A stretch of 64,000 nucleotides of DNA. Source: JAUIIK01 sp041390865 (GTDB lineage Bacteria; Chloroflexota; Chloroflexia; Thermomicrobiales; CFX8). The stretch's first letter is position 1; each line of letters opens with the position of its first letter. The position numbers and the translations under genes are program-made. The notes under the pieces are model-generated. The model saw nothing but the letters and a program-made list of their open reading frames with translations. It had not been told where the DNA came from and did not search any database. Positions 44,286 through 53,365 of the stretch are shown here, one piece after another. The stretch spans positions 124,001-188,000 of the forward strand of contig JAWKPC010000004.1 in the NCBI GenBank assembly GCA_041390865.1, written 5' to 3'.

Positions 44286-45437
44286 GTGGCGTCCGGTTCA
44301 TCAGCACCCGCAGGAGAAATCGCAAGTGATCTCTCGAAACTCCGGAGCTTCGTCGATCGGGAGATCGCGCCACGGAGCTCGGCATGGGACGAGCAGGAAC
44401 ACCTCGAGCGCGAGCACGTCGATAGGCTGGCGGAGGCCGGGCTCCTGGCGATGACCGTCCGGCCTGACGCGGGCGGGGGTGGATTGTCAACGCTTCATGC
44501 GGCCCGGGCGATCGCGGAAGTCGCCCGTGGATGCGGGGTCAGTGCCCGCATCGTCGTCGACAGCAACTTCGGCGCCGTCCAGATCCTCGACAAGTTCGCG
44601 CCGGAAGCGATCGGCCAGCGCTATCTCCCACAGGTCAGGAGGGGCGAGAAGCTCATCGCCATCGCGATCACCGAGCCGGAGGCTGGTTCGGCCGCCAACG
44701 AGCTCACGACAAGGGCGGAGCGAGACGGCGACGAGATCGTGCTGCACGGGACGAAGCGCTGGATCACCGGCGCTGGAGAACGGGAACTCTATCTGGTCTT
44801 TGCCCGTTTTGACGACGTTGAAGGCTCGGCCGGCGTTGGCGCGGTCCTGGTGGAATCAGACACGCCCGGCCTGCGCATCGGGGACCGGGAGCCGACGATG
44901 GGGCTACGCGGGCTGCGCGAGGGCGAGCTGCACTTCGAAGGCTGCCGGGTTCCAGCCGAAAACGTCATCGTCGAGCGCGGCGGTTTCGGGAAGCTCATGG
45001 CGGCCTACAACGGCCAGCGGGTCGGAGCGTCGGCGGTCGCGCTTGGTCTGGCGAAAGGCGCGATGGATATCGCCGTCGACTACGCGAAGCAGCGCCGACA
45101 GTTTGGCCGGCCGATCGCGGAGTATCAAGCGATCCAGATCCTCTTGGCCGACATGGCGATCCAGCACGATGCCGCGACGATGCTCGTCGAACGTGCAGCC
45201 GGGACCGAGGACCGCTATGGCTTCCCGGAACGCTACGAGACGAGCGTCGCCAAGACGTTCGCATCCGAAGCCGGCATCTTCATTACCAACAGCGCCATCC
45301 AGGTGCTCGGCGGAAACGGCTATTCACGCCACTATCGCGTCGAGCGCATGGCCCGCGACGCCCGCATGTTCACCATCGGCGGAGGAACGACCCAGATGCA
45401 GCGCCTGGCGATCGCCTCGAAACTCCTGGAGGAGTAG
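44286..45437 (+). CDS. Acyl-CoA dehydrogenase
   Basis: FAD enzyme that oxidises acyl-CoA to enoyl-CoA. 383 residues with the three classical domains: N-terminal helices, beta domain with AITEPEAGSAANELTTRAERDGDEIVLHGTKRWITGA, and C-terminal helical domain with FGRPIAEYQAIQILLADMAI and QVLGGNGYSRHYRVERMARDARMFTIGGGTTQMQ. The last segment normally holds the catalytic Glu; in this protein the equivalent position reads GGGTTQ rather than GTTEIQ, so the base may lie elsewhere. The GTG start has AGGAGG 5 bp upstream. Likely breakdown of short or branched acyl-CoAs. Confidence 0.92.
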   Translation: MASGSSAPAGEIASDLSKLRSFVDREIAPRSSAWDEQEHLEREHVDRLAEAGLLAMTVRPDAGGGGLSTLHAARAIAEVARGCGVSARIVVDSNFGAVQILDKFAPEAIGQRYLPQVRRGEKLIAIAITEPEAGSAANELTTRAERDGDEIVLHGTKRWITGAGERELYLVFARFDDVEGSAGVGAVLVESDTPGLRIGDREPTMGLRGLREGELHFEGCRVPAENVIVERGGFGKLMAAYNGQRVGASAVALGLAKGAMDIAVDYAKQRRQFGRPIAEYQAIQILLADMAIQHDAATMLVERAAGTEDRYGFPERYETSVAKTFASEAGIFITNSAIQVLGGNGYSRHYRVERMARDARMFTIGGGTTQMQRLAIASKLLEE

Positions 45438-45597
45438 AGCCGCTTCGATCTCGCTCGGCCATGGACACGAAGCGCTACATCGATCGCCAGGTCGATATCT
45501 CGAACCACCTCCAAACATAGAGCTGTACCGGCGGCGCGGCCCTGTCGAGTCGGTCGCACTTTCGGAGAATGAGGACATACCAATCACATATCCGGGC

Positions 45598-45654
45598 TTG
45601 ACAATCGGGCGTTGATCACCTAGTCTAAACACATGTTTCATACGAATGTTTCAT
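45598..45654 (+). promoter_or_regulatory. Promoter and putative operator of the TetR operon
   Basis: -35 TTGACA (45598-45603), 17-bp spacer, -10 TAGTCT (45621-45626). Right after it a direct repeat ATGTTTCAT occurs at 45633-45641 and 45646-45654 (13-bp step), over the expected +1. This suits repression by the TetR protein encoded 59 bp further on. Confidence 0.6.
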
Positions 45655-45712
45655 CCCCGATCCCCGTCGCCGTTTTCCGGGGTGCAACCAACAATGAAGT
45701 GACCAATGAGAA

Positions 45713-46348
45713 TTGACAACTCCCGACAAAATTCCCGCCGAAATAGATGAGTCGGTTTCATCTTCGACAGCCGAGCTGATCATCGAAGCGGCAATCCGCA
45801 TTCTCGGACGAGATGGCTACCAGAAGCTGACGGCGCGAAACGTGGCCAGCGAGGCAGGCACGAATCTCGCGCTCATCAACTACTACTTCGGAGGGAAGCA
45901 AGGCCTCCTGCTCGCAATCTACGACGCGCTCGAACGCCAGCGCTTCGAACGTCAGGCCAGCATGTACGACGATCCGGGCGAACCTCTAAGCGCCAAGTGG
46001 AAACGTGCCATCGACTTCTACCGACAGGATTTAGACGAGGGATTCGTCCGCATTCACCACGAGCTGCTGATCCAGGGCTTCTCCGATCCTGTGCTAGCCG
46101 AGCGGGCAAGGATGCGGATACGGACCTGGAACGAGATGCTGACCCAAGTCGCCGAAGAGCAACTCGCCGAACTCGGACTGGAGGTCCCGCCCTCGATGCT
46201 CGTCTCGGTGTTTGCCGCATTCTGGTACGGGATGGAGGAAATGCACCTCATCGGAATCGACGAGACGGAAACGCCGTTCTTCGAAATCCTCCAGCAAATC
46301 GGCACCTGGATCGAAGACAAGGAACAGGAATCAGCAAACAGGGAATAG
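45713..46348 (+). CDS. TetR-family transcription repressor
   Basis: 211 residues. The N-terminal HTH (IIEAAIRILGRDGYQKLTARNVASEAGTNLALINYYFGGKQGLLLAIYDALE) is a standard TetR DNA-binding domain. The C-terminal ligand domain from about 90 is helical and not assigned to a subfamily. TTG start at 45713. It is the first gene of a unit: the fusion enzyme begins 21 bp after its stop. Self-control through the direct repeats in the promoter is likely. Confidence 0.9.
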   Translation: MTTPDKIPAEIDESVSSSTAELIIEAAIRILGRDGYQKLTARNVASEAGTNLALINYYFGGKQGLLLAIYDALERQRFERQASMYDDPGEPLSAKWKRAIDFYRQDLDEGFVRIHHELLIQGFSDPVLAERARMRIRTWNEMLTQVAEEQLAELGLEVPPSMLVSVFAAFWYGMEEMHLIGIDETETPFFEILQQIGTWIEDKEQESANRE

Positions 46349-46369
46349 TGATAGACAGGAAAAACATCG

Positions 46370-48472
46370 ATGCGCGCCCTCGAACCCAGAACCAGCGGAT
46401 ATGCCATCAATCCGAAGGATGGAGTACGCAGCTACTACGAAGTCTTCGGACCAGAGGGCGCATCGCGCACGATCCTCTTCTTCCCGACCTGGTCGCTGAT
46501 CCACAGCCGCTGCTGGAAGATGCAGGTGCCCTACTTCGCCCGGCGCGGATTCCAGGTCGTAACGTTCGACGGGCGCGGGAACGGCAAGTCAGACAGGCCG
46601 GAGAGCGGCTACACCACGGACCAGTTCGTCGGCGACGGTCTGGCTGTCCTCGACGCGGTCGGTGTCCAGCGGACCATGCTGGTGACACTCTCGGCAGGCA
46701 GCAGACCGAGCGTCCAGCTGGCTGCCGAGCACTCCGAGCGAATCAGTCACCTCGTCCTGATCGGACCGGCGATCCGGCTGCAAGGAGGCGCCCGGATCGA
46801 CCTCAACCCGTTCTTGAGCGAACCCCCGGACCGCGACGGCTGGAACAAATACAACGCTGTCCACTGGAGCGAAGATTACCGGGACTTCGTTGAGTGGTTC
46901 ACCGATGAGATCTTTACCGAACTGCACTCGACCAAGCCATACGATGATTTCGTCGGTTGGGCGATGGAGACGACCCCGGACATCCTGATCGCCACCACGG
47001 TCGAGAGCCTGACGCCGCGCATCCTGGAATCCTGCCAATCAATTCGCTGTCCGACACTGATCATCCACGGCACCGACGATCATGTCATTCCAATAGAGAA
47101 CAGTCGGGATCTTCAGGCGAAAATCCCAGATTCTGAACTCTTCGTTCTCGAAGGGGGCGGGCACGCGCCGAACGTTCGCGACCCGGTCAAGATCAACGAG
47201 ATCATCCACACGTTCCTCGGCCGGGATCGGCCGAAGGAGCGAAGCTGGCGACGAGCGATGGTTCGGGCGGAAAAGCGAGCACTGCTCATCAGCAGTCCGA
47301 TTGGCCTCGGGCACGTCCAGCGCGATCTCGCCATCGCGAGGGAACTGCGAGATCTCGTCCCGGACCTCCAGATCGACTGGCTTGCCCAGCATCCGGTGAC
47401 GACTGTCCTCGAAGCGCACGGCGAGCGCATCCACCCGCTCAGCAATCAACTTTCCGGCGAGTCGCCTCATATCGAAGTCGAGATGGAAGGCGAGCATGAG
47501 CTTAACGTCTTTCAGGCACTCCGCAACATGGATGAGATCCTGCTGAACAACTTTCAGGTCTTCCGGGACGCGGCGAGCGAGGGCAACTACGATGTCTGGA
47601 TCGGCGATGAGGCATGGGAGGTCGATTACTATCTCCACGAAAATCCCCAACTCAAGACGGCGCCCTTCGTCTGGATGACCGACTTCGTCGGTTATCTCCC
47701 GATGGAGAACGGACGGGAATCATTTCTCACCGCCGACTACAACGCAGAGATGATCGAGCATGTCGCGCGCTATCCGCGAGTTCGCGACGTCTCCCTCTAC
47801 ATCGGCAATTCCGATGACATCGTGCCGGACTGCTTCGGCCCGGGACTACCGAGGATTCGAGACTGGGTCGGCGAGAACTTCGACCACAACGGCTACATCC
47901 GCTATTTCGACCCCGCAAACCTCGGGGAACGTGCGGAGCTGCGCGAGCGGTTCGGCTTCGCGCCGGATGAGAAGGTGGCGGTTGCGGCGGTCGGCGGGAC
48001 GAGCGTCGGCACCTCGCTGCTACGCAAGATCATCGACGCCTACCCTGTCGCCCGCGAGTCGCTGCCGGGTCTGCGCCTGGTCGTGGTCTGCGGACCGCGC
48101 ATCGACCCGGCGACGATGCCGCAGGTACCGGGCGTCGAGTATCGCGGCTACGTCCACAACCTGTTTGCGATGCTCTCCGCAGCTGATGCAGGGCTGGTTC
48201 AGGGTGGGCTCTCGACGACCATGGAACTGGTAGCGACGGGCCGGCCATTCATCTATTTCCCGCTGACGCACCATTTCGAGCAGAACCGGCACGTCCCCCA
48301 TCGTCTCGAGAATTACGGCGTCCCCGACTGGGCGCGGCTCCCGTACGGCGACATTGACGACCGTTCCATCGCCGAACGCCTGACCCGGCTCATGCAGAAC
48401 CCTCCATGCTACAAGCCGGTGGAAGGTGGCGGAGCCCGCCGAGCCGCCGAAAAGATCGCCGCACTCCTCTAG
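46370..48472 (+). CDS. Alpha/beta-hydrolase and glycosyltransferase fusion protein
   Basis: 700 residues with two enzymes in one chain. Residues about 1-290 are an alpha/beta hydrolase: nucleophile elbow TLSAGS with Ser108, acid in IIHGTDDHVIP (Asp236/237) and His265 in GGGHAPN. From about 303 to 700 it is a GT-B glycosyltransferase of the MGT/UGT type: GLGHVQRDLAIARELRDL at the start of the N-lobe and, in the C-lobe, GLVQGGLSTTMELVATGRPFIYFPL with HHFEQNRHV, the nucleotide-sugar site. Likely it glycosylates a small hydrophobic molecule and also hydrolyses an ester or lactone. The link is short and charged (RPKERSWRR). Confidence 0.85.
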   Translation: MRALEPRTSGYAINPKDGVRSYYEVFGPEGASRTILFFPTWSLIHSRCWKMQVPYFARRGFQVVTFDGRGNGKSDRPESGYTTDQFVGDGLAVLDAVGVQRTMLVTLSAGSRPSVQLAAEHSERISHLVLIGPAIRLQGGARIDLNPFLSEPPDRDGWNKYNAVHWSEDYRDFVEWFTDEIFTELHSTKPYDDFVGWAMETTPDILIATTVESLTPRILESCQSIRCPTLIIHGTDDHVIPIENSRDLQAKIPDSELFVLEGGGHAPNVRDPVKINEIIHTFLGRDRPKERSWRRAMVRAEKRALLISSPIGLGHVQRDLAIARELRDLVPDLQIDWLAQHPVTTVLEAHGERIHPLSNQLSGESPHIEVEMEGEHELNVFQALRNMDEILLNNFQVFRDAASEGNYDVWIGDEAWEVDYYLHENPQLKTAPFVWMTDFVGYLPMENGRESFLTADYNAEMIEHVARYPRVRDVSLYIGNSDDIVPDCFGPGLPRIRDWVGENFDHNGYIRYFDPANLGERAELRERFGFAPDEKVAVAAVGGTSVGTSLLRKIIDAYPVARESLPGLRLVVVCGPRIDPATMPQVPGVEYRGYVHNLFAMLSAADAGLVQGGLSTTMELVATGRPFIYFPLTHHFEQNRHVPHRLENYGVPDWARLPYGDIDDRSIAERLTRLMQNPPCYKPVEGGGARRAAEKIAALL

Positions 48473-48518
48473 CTCCAGATCATCATGAAACTCACGACCC
48501 ATCCTGAAAGGAGCACTA

Positions 48519-49292
48519 ATGGGACCTAGAGAACGAATCGCAGAAATCGAACGCAACCCGCAATTGCCTGATAGCGAGATGGAGCGCTTCCGGGGCTATG
48601 CCGTCATGGGATTACCGTTCCACTCCGGCCACATTCTGGGGCTGCGCCGATGGCCGGCATCATCGATCGGTCCGGAATACACCTCGATATGGCATCGCGA
48701 TCCGAACGACCGCTGGACCTTCTACACCGATGTGCCGCCGCAGATCTCCTGCAACCGCTATTTCGGTTCGGAGGTCGACGCCGTCCATGAGTGCGGAATC
48801 GACATCGAATGGACCGGACCACGGAGCTTCCGGGTAGCGACCGGTCGTGGAGAGATCGATTGGCACCTCACTCTCGACGCGACGCGTCTCTCCCGCTTGT
48901 TCACGGCGATCTGCAGTAACCTGCCGGAAGGGCTCTGGAGTCAGGAGTTCATGCTCCGAAGCATGGGAACGGTGGGTGGACGTCTGCTTCGTGCAGGCGA
49001 GATGAACCTCACCGGCACGGCGCCAAACCGGCAGGAGTTCAAGGCAAATCCGCTGCACATCTGGACGATCCCGGAGAGCGCCGCAGTCGTAAGCGGTGTC
49101 GATCTGGGGCCGGTTGGACCAATCCCGGAGCAGACGAAGCTGGGCGACTTCTGGTTCCCGCAGCGCGGCCTGTTCGCCATCGCTCAATCCTTCGTGGAGA
49201 AGTTTGACCCGGTGCGGCACCGCGACAGGATCGTCAAGACCGAATCAGGAATCGGCGTCGAGCAGGGAGAACCGGCGCCAACGGGCGTCTAG
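48519..49292 (+). CDS. Conserved hypothetical protein of the TetR operon
   Basis: 257 residues without signal peptide or TM helix. Composition suggests a beta-rich lipocalin- or AttH-like fold (HILGLRRWPASSIGPEYTSIWHRD, WTFYTDVPPQISCNRYFGSEVD, FRVATGRGEIDWHLTLDAT). No catalytic motif is known to me. AAAGGAG sits ahead of the ATG, 46 bp after the fusion gene, so it belongs to the same unit. A binding or modifying role for the compound handled by the fusion enzyme is inference. Confidence 0.65.
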   Translation: MGPRERIAEIERNPQLPDSEMERFRGYAVMGLPFHSGHILGLRRWPASSIGPEYTSIWHRDPNDRWTFYTDVPPQISCNRYFGSEVDAVHECGIDIEWTGPRSFRVATGRGEIDWHLTLDATRLSRLFTAICSNLPEGLWSQEFMLRSMGTVGGRLLRAGEMNLTGTAPNRQEFKANPLHIWTIPESAAVVSGVDLGPVGPIPEQTKLGDFWFPQRGLFAIAQSFVEKFDPVRHRDRIVKTESGIGVEQGEPAPTGV

Positions 49293-49736
49293 TCAGCCGG
49301 GCGATGCCGCCTTATCCGGAACCAACCTGAAAGGAGGTGGTCAGGAAGAGCAGACGAGTAGAAAGAAGAAGCCCCGAGGGCGCGGCCACGCTCTCGAGGC
49401 TGGAGACAGAACGGATCGGGTCCCGTCTCGAAAGACTCCGTCACGGCATATGTAGCCCAAGGCCGACCGCTTAGCTGCGGCGGCGCGTGAATGGAAGTCT
49501 CGGAACGCAAGTATACGACCCCCTGCGTTCCCGCAGCCGCAAGGCGCGCGGTTCCCTCCCTGCATCTGTCACACGCAACTTCTCTAACCCGCCATCCCCT
49601 GACAGCGCTCTGCTCGGCTACGGCCGTGAACCGGGCGGATAGTCAGCGGCTGCGCCCCGGGCGATCGGCCTGGATGCGCCTGACGGGTAGCAATATCGCG
49701 ACTTCACACGTGTACATACCGGAAAGGAAACCAACA
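49293..49736. other. Intergenic region before the BBE-like flavoprotein gene
   Basis: 444 bp without a gene. It has an imperfect hairpin near 49366-49396 (GCCCCGAG/CTCGAGGC), a second at 49502-49531 (GGAACGCA/TGCGTTCC) and a good purine tract GGAAAGGAAA just before the start. It could be terminator plus leader; no riboswitch class was recognised. Confidence 0.4.
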
Positions 49737-51137
49737 GTGGCAATTCAGACAACACCACGAATTCTGAACCAGGAGGTCTTCACCCCTCTGGCAGAGCAAC
49801 TGCGCGGAAACCTCGTGCTCCCGGGTGATCCGGAGTATGACGAGGCATGCGTGCTCTACAACTCGATGATCGAGAAGCACCCGGCTGCGGTTGCCCGCTG
49901 CCATGACGCCGCAGACGTCATCGGTGCCCTGCGGTTCGCCCGCGAGCAAGGACTGACCGTTGCGGTGCGCGGCGGCGCTCACAACGTTGCAGGCAAGGGT
50001 TCAGCCGACGATGCCATCGTCATCGATCTCTCGGAGATCAACGACGTGCATGTCGACCCGAGGGTCCGTACCGCGAGAGTCGGCGGCGGCGCCGTCTGGG
50101 GCGACGTCGATCACGCGACGCACGCATTCGGGCTGGCGACACCGTCCGGGATCATCTCGACAACCGGCGTCGGCGGGCTGACACTCGGCGGTGGCTTCGG
50201 CCATCTCACGCGCCACTACGGACTGACGATCGACAACCTGCTCGAAGCAGACATGGTCCTGGCCGACGGCTCGTTCGTCACCGTCAACGAGACCGAGAGC
50301 CCGGATCTCTTCTGGGCGATCCGTGGTGGGGGCGGCAACTTCGGCATCGTCACGTCGTTCACGTTCCGGCTACACGAGGTCGGCGACGTCTACGGCGGGC
50401 CGATCTTCTATCCGGCCGAGAAGGCGACGGAGATGATGGAGTTCTACCGGGAGTGGATGAACGACGCTCCCCGGGAAACCAGCGCCTTCTTCGGCTACCA
50501 TCAGGGCGCGCCGGCACCGTTCATTCCCGAGGAACTGCACTTCATCCCGGCCGCGCTCTTCATGATCTGCCACAGCGGCGACGTCGCAAAGGGCGAAGAG
50601 GCTGCCCGGCCGTTCCGCGAGCTAGCCGAGCCGGCTCTCGATCTAGCCGGACCGCTCCCCTACCCGGCGATCCAGACCATGTTCGACGATCTCTATCACG
50701 AGAATCTCTGCCACTACTGGAAGTCGGACATCATCAACGAACTCCCGGACGAGGCGATCGAGATCCACGCAAAGCGGGTACCGGAGGTGCCAGATCCCTG
50801 GTCCGGAGCGCATATATATCCACTGAACGGCGCCGTCCATGACCGTGACCCGGAGGACACCGCATGGCCATTCCGGGACGCGTTCGGGACGCACAACCTA
50901 CTCGATATCAACCCGGATCCGGCGGTGGTCGAAGAGCGCATCCCGGATCTGCGCCAGTACCATGAAGAGTTGCGGTCCTACTCCGACCCGGGCGGTTATG
51001 TGAACTTCATGGCCGATCAGGAGGGGGATGCGCGCGTTCGCGCCGCTTATCGTGGAAACTACGACCGCCTGGTCGAGATCAAGCGGAAGTACGACCCGGA
51101 CAATGTCTTCCACTGCAACCAGAACATCAAGCCATAG
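49737..51137 (+). CDS. FAD-linked oxidoreductase, berberine-bridge-enzyme-like
   Basis: 466 residues. FAD-binding type 4 domain: AVRGGAHNVAGKGSADDAIVIDLSEINDVHVD with His of RGGAH in the place of the flavin-linked histidine, then ATPSGIISTTGVGGLTLGGGFGHLTRHYGLTIDNLLEADMVLADG. The C-terminal BBE segment reads YVNFMADQEGDARVRAAYRGNYDRLVEIKRKYDPDNVFHCNQNI. The second (Cys) flavin link is not seen. The GTG start follows GGAAAGGAAA. The substrate is unknown; sugars or secondary metabolites are usual. The upstream glycosyltransferase operon is a possible partner. Confidence 0.9.
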   Translation: MAIQTTPRILNQEVFTPLAEQLRGNLVLPGDPEYDEACVLYNSMIEKHPAAVARCHDAADVIGALRFAREQGLTVAVRGGAHNVAGKGSADDAIVIDLSEINDVHVDPRVRTARVGGGAVWGDVDHATHAFGLATPSGIISTTGVGGLTLGGGFGHLTRHYGLTIDNLLEADMVLADGSFVTVNETESPDLFWAIRGGGGNFGIVTSFTFRLHEVGDVYGGPIFYPAEKATEMMEFYREWMNDAPRETSAFFGYHQGAPAPFIPEELHFIPAALFMICHSGDVAKGEEAARPFRELAEPALDLAGPLPYPAIQTMFDDLYHENLCHYWKSDIINELPDEAIEIHAKRVPEVPDPWSGAHIYPLNGAVHDRDPEDTAWPFRDAFGTHNLLDINPDPAVVEERIPDLRQYHEELRSYSDPGGYVNFMADQEGDARVRAAYRGNYDRLVEIKRKYDPDNVFHCNQNIKP

Positions 51138-51252
51138 CGACGCCAGGCTCGGCGGACGAAGATCTGACAAGCGGATTCAGGCCAGCTCATGGCAAGAAGT
51201 CGAGGCAATGAGCTATCAAGCTCGGTCCGGGCCGACTCACGCTGAAACCGCG

Positions 51253-51280
51253 ACGCGCCGGAGGAATTCCTCCGGCGCGT
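51253..51280. terminator. Bidirectional terminator between BBE and RRM genes
   Basis: Perfect 28-nt palindrome (arms ACGCGCCGGAGGAA and TTCCTCCGGCGCGT) between convergent stops at 51137 and 51307. T-containing tail TTCTTCG on the plus strand. Confidence 0.75.
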
Positions 51281-51306
51281 TCTTCGATGGATGCTATTGG
51301 TGGACG

Positions 51307-51561
51307 CTAGCGACGGGGTTCGCGCGGGCGCGCTTCGTTGATCGTCAACGTGCGGCCATCGAGTTCCGAGCCATTCAGCTCGGTCACAGCCTTGAGCGCC
51401 GCGCTGGCGTCTTCGAGCTCGACAAAACCGAAACCGCGCGAGCGGCCAGTGTCGCGGTCGGTGATGATCCTGACCGAATTCACCGGACCGTAATCCGAGA
51501 AGAACTGTCGGAGGGTGTTTTCGTCCGTGTCAAAACTCAGGTTACCAACATACAGGTTCAT
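51307..51561 (-). CDS. RNA-binding protein with one RRM domain
   Basis: 84-residue RRM of the bacterial/cyanobacterial Rbp type. RNP-2 is LYVGNL at the N-terminus and RNP-1 is RGFGFVEL. There is almost nothing outside the domain except a short basic tail (NEARPREPRR). These proteins bind single-stranded RNA and often respond to cold. The ATG at 51561 is chosen because the domain starts there and GAGTCCC precedes it; the frame is open to 51633. Divergent from a DEAD-box helicase. Confidence 0.92.
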   Translation of the reverse strand: MNLYVGNLSFDTDENTLRQFFSDYGPVNSVRIITDRDTGRSRGFGFVELEDASAALKAVTELNGSELDGRTLTINEARPREPRR

Positions 51562-51882
51562 AGGGACTCCCAATCGGATGCAGAGCGGAGGAACAGGGAC
51601 ATCCCGTATCCAGCTGTGCAAGTCATCTACCACCTACGCTCCGCAACTCGGAGCGTATCGATATGTAAGTATGACAAAATGGTGATTGGATGCGCTACAG
51701 GCAACTGATATGATTACGTTTAGCAGGCAGGGACGCGCATCGCATTGCGCGCCGGTACGCCAAAGCATCCCCCAGTTTTCCGTAGCAGGGAGCGCAGCGA
51801 GCCGTACTGACCGGTTTCGCCGGTTTTCCGCTGCGTCGAGAAATATCACGTATCGCTACGGTCCGTTAGGAACAGTTACTTC
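51562..51882. other. Divergent intergenic region, RRM protein / DEAD-box helicase
   Basis: 321 bp without a gene, AT-richer than the surroundings. It presumably holds both promoters and long 5' leaders, which are common in cold-shock genes. No single motif is strong enough to name. Confidence 0.45.
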
Positions 51883-53286
51883 GTGTCTACAGCTATTCAA
51901 GACAGGGCGACCACCGAGTCGTCAACTTCGACCTTTGCTTCGTACCACCTGAACCCGAAAACGCTCGACTCCCTTCAGCGTATGGGAATCGAGACGCCGA
52001 CCCCGATCCAGGCAGCGGCCGTACCGCTCCTGATGCGTGGCCGCGACGTCATCGGGCAGGCGCGCACCGGTTCGGGCAAGACGCTTGCCTTCATGCTTCC
52101 GGCACTGGAGCAGATCGACCGCCGTCTCAATGACGTGCAGGTCATGGTGCTGACGCCAACCCGCGAGCTGGCGGTTCAGATCGCCGATGTCACCGACAAG
52201 ATCGGCAAGCCGCAGGGCATCAGCTCGGTCACAATCGTCGGTGGGCGGTCGGACAAGCCGCAGAAGGCGGAGATTCGCCGCGGCGTGCAGGTACTGATCG
52301 GCACCCCGGGACGGGTGCTCGACCTGCTCAACCAGGGAGCCCTCCAGCTCCACCAGCTCCGGTTCCTCGTCCTCGACGAAGCCGACAATCTGCTCGATGC
52401 AGGTTTCGGCCCGGATGTCGCCCGGATCATCAAGTTCACCAACCGCAACCGGCAGACGGCGCTCTTTTCCGCGACGATGCCGGACTGGGTCGAGAACGCG
52501 GCCCGTCGCTACCTGACCAACCCGGAACGGGTGACGATGGACGACGGCGAACGCAGCGACACCCAGATCGACCATTACGCCGTCGAGATCGGCAGCCAGA
52601 ACAAGCACGACGTGCTCCGCGAGCTGCTTGACGGCCGTGGTGAAGGCTCGACGATCGTCTTCGGGCGCACCAAGCACGGCGTCCGGAAGCTGGCCCGCAA
52701 GCTCGAACGCGACGGCTATCCGGTCGGCGCGATCCAGGGCAACCTGTCGCAGAATGCTCGCGACCGCGTCATGGCTGATTTCCGCGCCGGCGGGATCGAC
52801 ATTCTCGTCGCGACGAACGTCGCCGCCCGGGGACTCGACATCACCGACGTCAATCTCGTCATCAACGTCGAGCTTCCGGAATCGACCGAGCTTCTGACCC
52901 ATCGTATCGGCCGGACCGGCCGGATGGACCGGGAAGGGCTAGCAATCACGCTGATCGGCTCCGGCGACGGCGCGAAGTGGCGCAAGCTCAAGCGCACCCT
53001 GGAAACCGACATCACCCACGCCCGCTGGAACGGATCGGCGGATCTCCTTCAGGCGGAGCCGCGCACTGACAGCACAACCAACGGCAGAAACGGGAACGGC
53101 AGCAAGCCGAACAACCCGCAATCGTCGAACGATTCCCGCGCATCGAGCAAGGGCAACGACCGCAAGATGTACGACATCGTCTGTTCGTCATGCGGCGAGA
53201 CCGGAGAGGTTCCGTTCCAGCCGGACCCGAGCCGCCCAGTCTTCTGCTCCGACTGCTTCAATCCGCGCAAGCGGCGCGCCAGCTAG
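51883..53286 (+). CDS. DEAD-box RNA helicase with C-terminal zinc ribbon
   Basis: 467 residues. All helicase motifs appear: Q motif with PTPIQAAAVPLL, Walker A ARTGSGKT (60-67), PTRELA, GTPGR, DEAD in LVLDEADNLL, SAT in LFSATMPD, and motifs V/VI ATNVAARGLDI and HRIGRTGR. After residue 375 comes a low-complexity Ser/Asn/Gly tail, then a short four-cysteine ribbon CSSCGE... FCSDCF at the end. That ribbon is not part of usual DEAD-box proteins. GTG start. Role: RNA unwinding in ribosome assembly or mRNA decay, likely cold-linked given the RRM neighbour. Confidence 0.93.
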   Translation: MSTAIQDRATTESSTSTFASYHLNPKTLDSLQRMGIETPTPIQAAAVPLLMRGRDVIGQARTGSGKTLAFMLPALEQIDRRLNDVQVMVLTPTRELAVQIADVTDKIGKPQGISSVTIVGGRSDKPQKAEIRRGVQVLIGTPGRVLDLLNQGALQLHQLRFLVLDEADNLLDAGFGPDVARIIKFTNRNRQTALFSATMPDWVENAARRYLTNPERVTMDDGERSDTQIDHYAVEIGSQNKHDVLRELLDGRGEGSTIVFGRTKHGVRKLARKLERDGYPVGAIQGNLSQNARDRVMADFRAGGIDILVATNVAARGLDITDVNLVINVELPESTELLTHRIGRTGRMDREGLAITLIGSGDGAKWRKLKRTLETDITHARWNGSADLLQAEPRTDSTTNGRNGNGSKPNNPQSSNDSRASSKGNDRKMYDIVCSSCGETGEVPFQPDPSRPVFCSDCFNPRKRRAS

Positions 53287-53328
53287 GGCGAGCCGCCGGC
53301 GGACTTGATACCTGACCGAAAACTCGCG

Positions 53329-53358
53329 GGCGGGTTCCGGATCGATCCGGAACCCGCC
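53329..53358. terminator. Bidirectional terminator between helicase and pentapeptide genes
   Basis: Perfect 30-nt palindrome (GGCGGGTTCCGG ATCGAT CCGGAACCCGCC), 43 bp after the helicase stop and 8 bp after the pentapeptide-gene stop on the other strand. Confidence 0.78.
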
Positions 53359-53365
53359 TGTTGAT

